From an uncultured Pseudomonadota bacterium (GTDB lineage: Bacteria; Pseudomonadota; Gammaproteobacteria; Burkholderiales; SG8-41): 7,763 nucleotides of DNA. The stretch spans positions 1 through 7,763 of the forward strand of contig CAMPGR010000155.1 in NCBI GenBank assembly GCA_946885605.1, in the 5' to 3' direction. Shown here piece by piece: positions 1 through 6,168 of this stretch. The position numbers and the translations under genes are program-made. The notes beneath the pieces were generated by a model that saw only the letters and a list, made by a program, of their open reading frames with translations, ran no database searches and was not told the DNA's origin. Every line of letters begins with the position of its first letter. Position 1 is the first letter of the stretch.

Positions 1-12
1 GTCTGTGCTTAC

Positions 13-606
13 ATGCGCGCCATGCACTACCTCATCGATGGTCCTGACGACGCGCCGCACACCTTTCTCTTCGCGCATGGCGCGGGCGGGGCGATGGACA
101 CGTCCTTCATGAACGTCGTGGCGCGCGGGCTGGCCGAGCGTGGGATTCGTGTGGTGCGGTTCGAGTTCCCGTACATGGCGGCGCGGCGGACGTCGGGCAG
201 GCGCGGTGCGCCGGACCGGCAACCGGTGCTGCTGGACACGTTCCGGCAAGTGGTCGAGGAACATGGCGGCGGCCCAAAGGTGATCGTCGGCGGGAAGTCG
301 ATGGGCGGACGCATGGCCAGCATGATCGCGGACGAGGTGGGCGCGCGCGGACTGCTGGTGTTCGGCTACCCCTTCCATCCGCCCGGCAAGCCGGCGCAGA
401 CGCGCACCGCGCATCTCGAGCAACTGCGCACGCCGTCGCTGATCCTGCAGGGGACGCGGGACGCATTCGGCACGCCCGACGACGTAGCTCGCTACGCGCT
501 TTCGCCGGCCATCCGCATCGAGTGGATGCAGGGCGGCGATCACTCGCTGAAGGGGAAGGTTCCGGAAGCGATCGATGCCGCGGCGGCATACGTCGGCGAA
601 CGCTGA
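13..606 (+). CDS. Small alpha/beta hydrolase, KANL3/Tex30-like
   Basis: This is a 197-aa cytoplasmic alpha/beta-hydrolase-fold protein of the short KANL3/Tex30-like type; the substrate is unknown. The sequence shows an oxyanion-loop motif HGAGG at residues 22-26 and a nucleophile elbow GKSMGG with Ser96. The acid is probably Asp150 in QGTRDAFG, and the catalytic His is His177 in GGDHSLK, so the triad appears complete. No signal peptide or membrane segment is visible. Length fits the family (about 200 aa). The start is uncertain: ATG at 13 and ATG at 22 are both possible, and the frame is open to the left edge, so a start outside the window cannot be excluded. No ribosome binding site is visible in the 12 bases available. 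It ends 52 bp before the response regulator on the same strand, with no functional link evident. Confidence 0.85.
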   Translation: MRAMHYLIDGPDDAPHTFLFAHGAGGAMDTSFMNVVARGLAERGIRVVRFEFPYMAARRTSGRRGAPDRQPVLLDTFRQVVEEHGGGPKVIVGGKSMGGRMASMIADEVGARGLLVFGYPFHPPGKPAQTRTAHLEQLRTPSLILQGTRDAFGTPDDVARYALSPAIRIEWMQGGDHSLKGKVPEAIDAAAAYVGER

Positions 607-658
607 GATATTCCTTCTTCCCGTGGGACTGGAGTTGCTGCTAGAGTTACTTACCGAC

Positions 659-1060
659 ATGCGGCCCAACGTCCTGATCGTCGAAGATGACACCGCCACC
701 CGGCAATACCTGCGCCAGGTGCTGGAGGCGGAGGGCTGCCACGTGCACGAGGCGGCGGACGGCGAGAAGGCAGTCGGCAAGCTGGCCGATCATCACTACG
801 ACGCCATCGTGCTGGACATCGCGCTGCCGAAGCTCAGCGGCACGGACGTGATGGAGTACATCGCCAGCACGTCGCCGCGGATGCTGGAGTCGATCGTGGT
901 CGTGACCGGTCTGGAGGGAAGCGAGATCCGCAAGCTCTTCCCGACCATCTGCGAGACGCTCTCGAAGCCGGTCCTGCCCACGCGCCTGATCGCCTCGGTG
1001 CGCCGCTGCCTCGGCGCGACCGCGCATCCGAACGGCCTGTCGGGCATCACCGTCGCGTAA
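659..1060 (+). CDS. Single-domain response regulator (receiver only)
   Basis: This 133-aa protein consists of one CheY-like receiver domain and no output domain. The acidic pocket is Glu9-Asp10-Asp11 (VEDD), the phosphoacceptor is Asp53 (VLDIALPKLSG), the switch Thr is Thr83 (VVVTG), and the conserved Lys is Lys103 (SKP), so phosphotransfer chemistry looks intact. A start at 659 is chosen because receiver domains begin with this MRPNVLIVEDD stretch. An upstream in-frame ATG at 575 would overlap the hydrolase gene and add 28 residues with no domain character. The Shine-Dalgarno is weak (AGAG near 643). The C-terminal tail of about 17 residues has no recognised motif. No histidine kinase is in the window, so the partner is unknown. 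Confidence 0.88.
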   Translation: MRPNVLIVEDDTATRQYLRQVLEAEGCHVHEAADGEKAVGKLADHHYDAIVLDIALPKLSGTDVMEYIASTSPRMLESIVVVTGLEGSEIRKLFPTICETLSKPVLPTRLIASVRRCLGATAHPNGLSGITVA

Positions 1061-1099
1061 CGCCTTTTCGCGACCACCGCGAGTCGAACGCGAGAAATC

Positions 1100-1128
1100 T
1101 TCAGATCGCTCAGCGGGTTGAGTACAAT
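1100..1128 (+). promoter_or_regulatory. Putative sigma70 promoter of the tRNA-Arg gene
   Basis: A -35 box TTCAGA (1100-1105, 4 of 6 to consensus) and a -10 box TACAAT (1123-1128, 5 of 6) are separated by exactly 17 bp. The predicted transcription start lies near 1135, about 8 bp before the mature tRNA 5' end. This is typical of a stand-alone tRNA unit. It was called from sequence match only. Confidence 0.6.
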
Positions 1129-1142
1129 CCGCGCACCACTCG

Positions 1143-1219
1143 GCGCCCGTAGCTCAGCTGGATAGAGCGTTCGCCTCCGGAGCGAAAGGTCGCAGGTTCG
1201 AATCCTGCCGGGCGCACCA
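1143..1219 (+). tRNA. tRNA-Arg, anticodon CCG
   Basis: This is a complete 77-nt cloverleaf including the encoded CCA. The acceptor stem is GCGCCCG (1143-1149) paired with CGGGCGC (1209-1215), and the discriminator is A1216. The D arm is GCTC/GAGC. The anticodon stem is TTCGC/GCGAA around the loop CTCCGGA, giving anticodon CCG, which reads Arg codon CGG. The T arm is GCAGG-TTCGAAT-CCTGC (1192-1208). All stems pair perfectly. Its 3' end lies 6 bp from the TonB-dependent-receptor remnant and at the edge of the region that looks rearranged. tRNA 3' ends are common integration sites, but I found no second copy of this 3' end in the window. Confidence 0.97.
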
Positions 1220-1224
1220 ACCCC

Positions 1225-1353
1225 TCGGAACGACGTGGTCACACCGACGCGAAACGCGCGCTTTTCCACCGGATGGAAGTGCACGTCGTCGACTCCCGCC
1301 GCAGACTCGCCCGGCAAACGCGACGCGTAGAAGTAGTCGACGTCGGCCGCGTC
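1225..1353 (-). pseudogene. C-terminal remnant of a TonB-dependent receptor (probable)
   Basis: Read on the minus strand, 1353 to 1228 encodes about 42 residues with the character of an outer-membrane TonB-dependent receptor tail. It contains DYFYASRLPGE, then GVDDVHFHPVEKR, and ends in a beta strand with a terminal aromatic (VGVTTSF). I recognise this pattern from receptor C-termini; no search was run. Where the gene should stop after the final Phe, the codon at 1227-1225 is CGA, one transition away from TGA. The frame therefore stays open into the antisense of the tRNA. The similarity stops abruptly near 1353, where plus-strand Res-like coding begins, so the rest of the receptor gene has been lost. 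It is non-functional in this context. The alternative is chance antisense of a plus-strand gene, but the receptor-like motifs argue against that. Confidence 0.5.
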
Positions 1354-2445
1354 CTGCGGCAACCCGGAGCACGGCATTACGCGGACGAGCGATTGAATAC
1401 CGCGCACTTTTACGTCCGCGTAGATCGGGGCGAGGTGTGGGACGAGCTACTGAACGAGGTAAAGGCAAAACTGAACGCAGACGCGCCGGAAATTCGCGTC
1501 ATCAGTAGTGCACCCGGCAAGGCTCGTCCTGTCGAATACAGCGCGAACGTTTCAGTTGAGGTTCCGACGACTGCATACAACCCGAAGCACGCGGTTGGAC
1601 CTATTGCGACGATTGTCGATGCTATGACCGATTACACGACGGACGACGGAATCAATACGCGAGCGGAGGGGAGTCGAAGGATCACGAGGCAGAAGGTCGG
1701 CTCCGAACGCGCGGTTGATACGAAGTGGGAAGGCTTTGCACAGTCTAATTTAGTGGCAGCTCGTTGGGTGTTTCAGCGCGAGGTCAGGCGGAGGTATCCC
1801 GGTGCGTTGCAAGTCGCGTCTACGGCTGAACCCAAGTTCGACGCGCGTGTTGGCGTCGGAAGCAAGGCGTATCTTCACATCGTGCAGACGGCAGAGCGCG
1901 TCGTGGATGCGTATCGTGACAATGTCGAACTTGTGCTGAAGCGCGTAGATCCCTATGTCGTTGGATCAGTCCTTGTACGGCCCGACGATGTGCTGAGGTT
2001 CAATAATGCCGTCCATGAGGGTTACGACGGCTTGAATGGCTTTGAACGTGAGTTTGCAATCGCGCTCGACCGAACCGGGCTTCGGTGGTGTCGCAATCCG
2101 TCTCGCACTGGCTATGGAATCCCGCTCATCACCATTGGGTCCACCAGCACATTCTATCCGGACTTCCTCGTCTGGAAGCGCTCTACTGTGTTTGCACTCG
2201 ACACGAAAGGCGGCCACGTCCTACACGATGCGGCAGCGCGCAAACTTCTGAGGATCGAGCCATCAGCCGGCTCGAAGCGTCGCCTCGTAGTAGGGCTGAT
2301 AAGCCGAGGCCAGTGGACGGCTGATATTCAGCAGGAAGACGCGGATGGCTTCACTGTGTGGGGCTTGAAGCAGGATGGGACGCGGCGTGTAGTACACGTT
2401 GTAGACCTCAAGGAAGCGATCTCTCGTGTCATAAGTGGTTCTTAG
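1345..2445 (+). pseudogene. 5'-truncated type III restriction (Res)-like helicase-nuclease, C-terminal part
   Basis: The open frame runs from 1273 (390 aa), but family-like sequence begins only near 1345. GRVLRQPGARHYADERLN (from residue 25) resembles helicase motif VI of DEAD/DEAH Res subunits. The earlier helicase motifs, Walker A and DEAD/DEAH box, are absent. The C-terminal part carries a PD-(D/E)XK-type nuclease pattern: FEREF (257-261), FYPDF with Asp297, then LDTKG with Asp310 and Lys312, so the nuclease residues look intact. Residues 1-24 are antisense to the receptor remnant and are unlikely to be native. Codons such as TTA, AAT, GCA and GTT are more frequent than in neighbours, consistent with transferred DNA. 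No methyltransferase partner is present. I call it a decayed fragment; expression as a stand-alone nuclease is possible but has no supporting start signal. Confidence 0.68.
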
Positions 2446-2542
2446 AGCGTTCTCCATTCGACGGCTCCCCGCGAAGAGCGGCAGCAATGAAAGAAGGCGT
2501 ACAGGCTGCGATCATCGCGCTACAGAAGCGGCGCATCTCCCC

Positions 2543-3877
2543 TTAGCTCGGTGCGCTGACTGGCGGCTCGAACAGGCGTGCGGGATCGCCCGCAGTCACG
2601 TACTCGCGGACGTACTGGACGACGGCGGCCGTCGCCTCGCGGTTTTCGACGGCGCGGCGGAGGTAGTCAAGGGCGTTGACGCTTGCGAGCGTCACGCCTG
2701 CCACCGTGAAGAGCGAGATGAGATCCCAAGCGATGATCTCTGCGTCCGTCCATTCTTCGCGGCGCAGAAGTTCCTCGCAAATATCGAGCTTCACGAAGCC
2801 TGCATCGCCGGTCATCCCGCGGAGGGTGAACGACGCGGCTGCGTTCTGCAGAACACTCAAGCCCTCCTCGAACTCGCCGCGCGCGAGGTGCACCATGCCG
2901 ATCGTCCACTCGCTCCGGATGGCCTCGGCCTCCATGCGAAGCGCCTCGTAGCGGCGGACCGCGCGCTGCGCGTCGTCCATCGCGGCCTCGAGGTTGCCGA
3001 GCCGCAGGTTGCACTCGCCGAGATTCGCGAGCACTCGCGCTTGCTCAACCTCATCGCCGAGCCGTTCGAGCAGCGGGAGCACCTCGCGCCAGCGCTGCTG
3101 CGCCGCGAGCACATCGCCCTGGTCGATCAGGATGCCTGCTTCGAGCATGATGGTTTTTGCGAGCGGCACGGAATCGCCGTATCCCGTGAGCGTGGCGTGC
3201 GCGTGCCGCAGGATCGTGAGCGCCTCCGCGTATCGTGTCATCTTGAAGAGCACGCCCGCCCGGGTGTACTGCGCTTGAGCGGCGTCGAACGCGCCGGTGA
3301 GCAGCGAGGCATAGAAGGCTTCCGCGATTTCGGCCGCGTCCAGCGCTTCTTCGTAGCGCCCGAGATGCCGGAGTGCATTCGATCGGTGCTTCCAGACATC
3401 GCCGAGCGCGGTCCGACATTCAACGTCCGGCAGCGTGTTCGCAATCTGGTCTGCAACCTTGACGAGGAGGAGGGCATATTCGGGCCGTCGGTTCAGTTCG
3501 ACTTCCACCTCTTCGAGCAGCCGCTTCACCATCCCGAACGTTCGGTGCGCGGGATGTCGCTCCAGGTACGAGTTCCATGTCGTGATGGGCAGATTCCGGA
3601 GATCGAGGAAGAATGCATCCGCCGAGGACCACTCCGCTACGACGGCATCGAATTCACTGAGGAGTGTGTTTCGCAGCGGCCCCCGGTGGTGATCCTCGAT
3701 TGCGAAGTAGCCGATGACATCACCGTGGCCGAGAAGAATCATGATCTGCCGAAACTCCTCCTTGATGGCTTCGCACTGTGCGCAGGCGGCGAGGTGCGCC
3801 GCCATCGACCGCCGATCCACCGCCGCGTCGTTCTCGACGTACAAGAGGATGTCCATACGGTCGGGGTGCTCCGTCAC
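2543..3877 (-). CDS. Soluble zinc-finger anti-sigma factor with TPR body
   Basis: This is a 444-aa protein. Near the N-terminus is a canonical zinc-binding anti-sigma (ZAS) motif H-x3-C-x2-C: His28, Cys32, Cys35 in AAHLAACAQC. Residues about 160-410 form helical TPR-like repeats (NALRHLGRYEEALDAAE at 167-183, then YTRAGVLFKMTRYAEAL, ARVLANLGECNLRLGNLEAA and others). No transmembrane segment is visible, so it should be cytoplasmic, unlike many ECF anti-sigma factors. The start is GTG at 3877. It overlaps the sigma stop by four bases (GTGA) and has an AAGGGG Shine-Dalgarno at 3891-3886, eight bases upstream. The longer frame reaching 4030 would lie deep inside the sigma gene. Predicted role: hold the sigma factor in the preceding gene until a signal acts, perhaps through the TPR part. 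Its body is paralogous to the HTH-TPR protein at 4585-5985. Confidence 0.82.
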   Translation of the reverse strand: MTEHPDRMDILLYVENDAAVDRRSMAAHLAACAQCEAIKEEFRQIMILLGHGDVIGYFAIEDHHRGPLRNTLLSEFDAVVAEWSSADAFFLDLRNLPITTWNSYLERHPAHRTFGMVKRLLEEVEVELNRRPEYALLLVKVADQIANTLPDVECRTALGDVWKHRSNALRHLGRYEEALDAAEIAEAFYASLLTGAFDAAQAQYTRAGVLFKMTRYAEALTILRHAHATLTGYGDSVPLAKTIMLEAGILIDQGDVLAAQQRWREVLPLLERLGDEVEQARVLANLGECNLRLGNLEAAMDDAQRAVRRYEALRMEAEAIRSEWTIGMVHLARGEFEEGLSVLQNAAASFTLRGMTGDAGFVKLDICEELLRREEWTDAEIIAWDLISLFTVAGVTLASVNALDYLRRAVENREATAAVVQYVREYVTAGDPARLFEPPVSAPS

Positions 3878-4365
3878 GACGTTCGCCCCTTGACCGTCGC
3901 CGCCAGCGCCTCGCGCACGGCGCGCAGGCAGCGGTGCACGAGCAGGCGACCGTATGCGCCGGACGACTCCGTCGAGGCACAGCGGTGCGCGATTTCTTCC
4001 GGCGAGAGCCCGTCGACGTAGCGAAGCCAAAGCACCTTCTGGCAGCGTTTCGGAATGCGCGCGAGAAGGCGCAAAACGTCCACCCGCGCGCCCACGTCTG
4101 CCCCGAGCTCACGCGTGTCGGTGAGGTCCGGCAACGGTTCCGTGGGTTTCCGATCGCGCCAGTAGTTGCGGCAGGCGTTCGTCGTGGCCTGCACGAGCCA
4201 GCCGCGGTCATCGCCGATCGCGGCGTTGTGGCGGATAAAGGCCACGAAGACATCGTGGATGACTGCGCGGACATCCGCCGGCGGGACGCGGAAGCGCTGC
4301 GCCGCGATGTACCGCATCAAGTCGTAGTGCTCCTCGTACGCGGCAGCCACGCGTTCGCGCGTCAT
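3874..4365 (-). CDS. ECF-like sigma-70 family RNA polymerase sigma factor
   Basis: This 163-aa sigma factor has regions 2 and 4 only. Region 2 spans about residues 10-72: YDLMRYIAAQRF, then a DVFVAFIRH helix at 38-46, then the region 2.4-type GWLVQATTNACRNYWRDR at 55-72. Region 4 starts near residue 103 with IPKRCQKVLWLRYVDGLSPEEIA, the usual start of its helix-turn-helix. Between them is an acidic linker (PLPDLTDTRELGADVG). Length fits ECF-type factors. The start is ATG at 4365, where the domain begins; a GAGAGAG stretch lies just upstream, and the open frame extends to 4575 without domain character. Its stop overlaps the GTG of the ZAS-TPR gene, so the two are translationally coupled as sigma and cognate anti-sigma. 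No C-terminal SnoaL-like or other extension is present. The promoter recognised is unknown. Confidence 0.88.
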   Translation of the reverse strand: MTRERVAAAYEEHYDLMRYIAAQRFRVPPADVRAVIHDVFVAFIRHNAAIGDDRGWLVQATTNACRNYWRDRKPTEPLPDLTDTRELGADVGARVDVLRLLARIPKRCQKVLWLRYVDGLSPEEIAHRCASTESSGAYGRLLVHRCLRAVREALAATVKGRTS

Positions 4366-4401
4366 CGTCTCTCTCAGGTCCGGCGAGGCAGGAACCCCAG
4401 A

Positions 4402-4431
4402 AGTATAGCGAGTCGGCTGATAACGAATTCC
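4402..4431 (-). promoter_or_regulatory. Possible promoter for the sigma/anti-sigma pair
   Basis: On the minus strand TATACT (4407-4402) matches 5 of 6 bases of a housekeeping -10 box, 37 bases before the sigma ATG. No good TTGACA lies upstream. A GGAATT at 4431-4426, 18 bp upstream of the -10, vaguely resembles an ECF -35 (GGAAC-type), which would allow autoregulation. This is weak evidence based on one good hexamer. Confidence 0.3.
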
Positions 4432-4519
4432 CCGGCCGCGGTTCCCCGTCCGGCGAGAGGCCTCTCCGACATGTCGATACCGCCGGCTCCCGCAGCGGAG
4501 CACGGCTTGAGGAGGGGCT

Positions 4520-4588
4520 ATGACCGAGATCGAACTGTTGCTGGCGCTCATCGTTCTGTACAGCAGAATTTCCATCCCGAACGGCTAG
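4520..4588 (+). CDS. Candidate 22-aa hydrophobic small protein, convergent with the HTH-TPR gene
   Basis: On the plus strand, in the gap between the minus-strand HTH-TPR and sigma genes, lies a 22-codon ORF. It begins MTEIELLLALIVLY and ends SRISIPNG, with TAG at 4586-4588. It has an unusually good Shine-Dalgarno for this window, AGGAGGGG at 4510-4517, ending two bases before the ATG. The product has an acidic start, a hydrophobic core of about ten residues and a short polar tail. The stop overlaps the opposite-strand stop of the HTH-TPR gene (4585-4587), so the genes converge tail to tail. It could be a small membrane protein, a signalling pre-peptide, or chance. No clear promoter is visible. 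The ORF is too short for codon statistics. Confidence 0.33.
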   Translation: MTEIELLLALIVLYSRISIPNG

Positions 4589-5985
4589 GTGGTGGCGGTG
4601 GCGTGGCCGGGGGCGCCCCTGGCCCGCTCACCGGCGCGCCACGCCGCCCGGCACGGGTTTTCAGCTTCACGCAGGGCGATGCGGACTTCCGTGACGACTG
4701 CGCGCTTGTCCTCCGCCCGCGTAATACGGCGGAGGTGATCGAGGGCAGCGGCTGCGCTTATCTGGAGCCCCGCGCGGACGAGCACGCCCGCGACACCCTG
4801 CGCGTAGCGGGTGAGCGCACGGTCCGGTGTGGGCTCTTCGAGCATCAGTTCAATGGCATCGAGGCCGACGCAGCCCGCGTCGCTGAAAGCCCCGAGCGCG
4901 GCGAAGTCCTGCTCGACGTGCTGCAGGGCACGGATACCCGCTTGGCGACTTCGGAATCGCGCGAGATAGGACGCGATGTTCCACTGCGTCCGCGCAAGCT
5001 CGGTGCGGTTCTTGAGCGACCGGAAGGCCGCAGCCGCATACCGCAGCCAGTGCCGCGCTGCTGCGGCGTCGCCGCGGCGGACCTCGCACGCGCCGAGGTT
5101 CTGCCAGACGCGCGCGAGCGCCTCCGAGTCGCCGAGATCATCGAGAATGCCGCGCAGCCGGAGCCACGTCTCGCGCGCGGCATCAACCTGCCCTTCATCG
5201 AAGAGAATGCCCGCGAGGAGGAGATCGGCGTGCGCGGCCCGGCGCGCATCGCTCGTGGCGACGAACCGCGCGCGGGCCTGCTGCGCGGCTGCCCGCGCGT
5301 CGGCCCAGCGTTCCATCTTGAACAGCACGCCACCGCGCGTGTACTCCACGCGCCCCGCTTCATTCGTGCAGTACCGCGCCTTGAGGAACAAGCGCGCAGC
5401 GAGCGCTAGGTCTTCGAGCGCTTCCTCGAACTCGCCGAGGTGCCGCAGCGCGTTCGCACGCCCCTTCAGCGCATGCCCTTGGAGGGATGCTGCTAGCTCT
5501 GGCGCGGTGTCCCGCAGCCGCGTCGCCATGCCCGCAGCCGCAACGAAGATCATGGCGGCTTCCCGCGGCGCTTGGTCGATCCGCGGCTCACCGGCGCGGA
5601 GCAGGTGGCACACCATTGTTTCGCTGTCGATGTCGGCCGCTAGGAGCAGATCGGGCCAGTCTTCACCGGTGACGTTCCCGAGGAAGTCCTTGAGCTGGCG
5701 GAGTTCACCGAGGAATAGGCGGCTCAAGCGCTGGTGCGGACTCGCGAGCAGCTCGTCGCCGCGCTCGAACAGCACACCCGGCGTCACGGCTTCACCGGAG
5801 AGTTCCGCGCAGGCCGCGGTCACATCCACGACGAAGCGCCGTGTGGGACCGACTTCGCCCAAGCGAACGCGAAGCACGTGCTGGCGCGAGTAGTTTGCCG
5901 CCTTCGCGATCGCGAACGGAGCAATGTCCTTCCGCCGTAGGAAGAGCTCAAGGCGGGTCAGGAGGTCGATGTGCGGAATGAACAC
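4585..5985 (-). CDS. HTH-TPR transcriptional regulator
   Basis: This is a 466-aa protein with an N-terminal helix-turn-helix of XRE-like appearance (residues about 8-45; core IAPFAIAKAANYSRQHVLRV at 21-40). A linker follows, then a long alpha-helical TPR-like region (about 165-420; GRANALRHLGEFEEAL at 175-190, YTRGGVLFKMERWADAR at 215-231, VWQNLGACEVRRGDAAAA at 293-310). It has no ATPase, receiver, zinc finger or membrane segment. The start is GTG at 5985, with GGAG at 5999-5996 ten bases upstream; it lies 15 bp after the stop of the 55-aa gene, so the two are probably cotranscribed. The body aligns end to end with the ZAS-TPR anti-sigma (shared NALRHLG, GVLFKM, ALDxLRR), indicating an old duplication with head exchange. 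HTH plus TPR is the RNPP architecture, in which the TPR binds a small peptide. Whether that applies here is inference. Confidence 0.8.
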   Translation of the reverse strand: MFIPHIDLLTRLELFLRRKDIAPFAIAKAANYSRQHVLRVRLGEVGPTRRFVVDVTAACAELSGEAVTPGVLFERGDELLASPHQRLSRLFLGELRQLKDFLGNVTGEDWPDLLLAADIDSETMVCHLLRAGEPRIDQAPREAAMIFVAAAGMATRLRDTAPELAASLQGHALKGRANALRHLGEFEEALEDLALAARLFLKARYCTNEAGRVEYTRGGVLFKMERWADARAAAQQARARFVATSDARRAAHADLLLAGILFDEGQVDAARETWLRLRGILDDLGDSEALARVWQNLGACEVRRGDAAAARHWLRYAAAAFRSLKNRTELARTQWNIASYLARFRSRQAGIRALQHVEQDFAALGAFSDAGCVGLDAIELMLEEPTPDRALTRYAQGVAGVLVRAGLQISAAAALDHLRRITRAEDKRAVVTEVRIALREAENPCRAAWRAGERARGAPGHATATT

Positions 5986-6000
5986 CGGTTGCGATCTCCG

Positions 6001-6168
6001 TCAGCTCGCCATCGCTAGTTCCACCTCCGGCTGCTGCGCCCGTGGTGTCCAGCTCTTCCAGCGCTCGTAGGCCAAGTAGCCATCGCAGAACGTCGGGAAG
6101 TCGAGGGGACCGAGGAGGGCGCACATGGCCTCGTAGTCCTGGTGCACGTCTGGGTGTATTTCCGTCAT
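6001..6168 (-). CDS. 55-aa conserved-looking small protein, first gene of the cassette
   Basis: An ATG at 6168 opens a 55-codon frame ending in TGA at 6001-6003. It is followed after 15 bp by the GTG of the HTH-TPR gene, so it looks like the first gene of the operon. The product is acidic and aromatic, starting MTEIHPDVHQDYEAMCALLG, then FPTFCDGYLAYERWKSW (residues 24-40) and a polar tail. It has two cysteines and no hydrophobic stretch, signal peptide or known motif. Coding support is good: 46 of 55 codons end in G or C, matching the neighbouring genes. The Shine-Dalgarno is poor (GAG touching the ATG). I do not recognise the family. Possible roles are a partner of the HTH-TPR regulator or a translated leader for it. 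A longer overlapping minus-strand frame (6229-5948) has low-complexity, Arg/Pro-rich shadow character. Confidence 0.55.
   Translation of the reverse strand: MTEIHPDVHQDYEAMCALLGPLDFPTFCDGYLAYERWKSWTPRAQQPEVELAMAS

Noticed and set aside
1068..1082. Hairpin TCGCG-ACCAC-CGCGA after the response regulator as a terminator
   Set aside because: The stem has only five pairs and no following T run.
1143..1219. tRNA 3' end as an attachment site of a genomic island
   Set aside because: No integrase and no second copy of the tRNA 3' end is visible in the window; the adjacent fragments alone do not prove site-specific integration.
796..1468. Minus-strand frames of 203 and 104 codons across the tRNA, containing GRIRTCDLSLRRR- and RQDSNLRPF-like stretches
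   Set aside because: These are the well-known spurious translations of antisense tRNA genes. Only the receptor-like segment at 1225-1353 has independent protein character.
2487..2546. 19-codon plus-strand ORF (MKEGVQAAIIALQKRRISP) whose stop overlaps the ZAS-TPR stop
   Set aside because: No Shine-Dalgarno and no link to a regulator type known to use peptides. It superficially resembles the 4520-4588 case but lacks its translation signal.
2435..5409. Plus-strand frames of 528 and 543 codons opposite the TPR and sigma genes
   Set aside because: They are exact shadows of well-supported minus-strand genes, caused by high GC third positions; they show no domains and a biased Arg/Ala/Pro/Glu composition.
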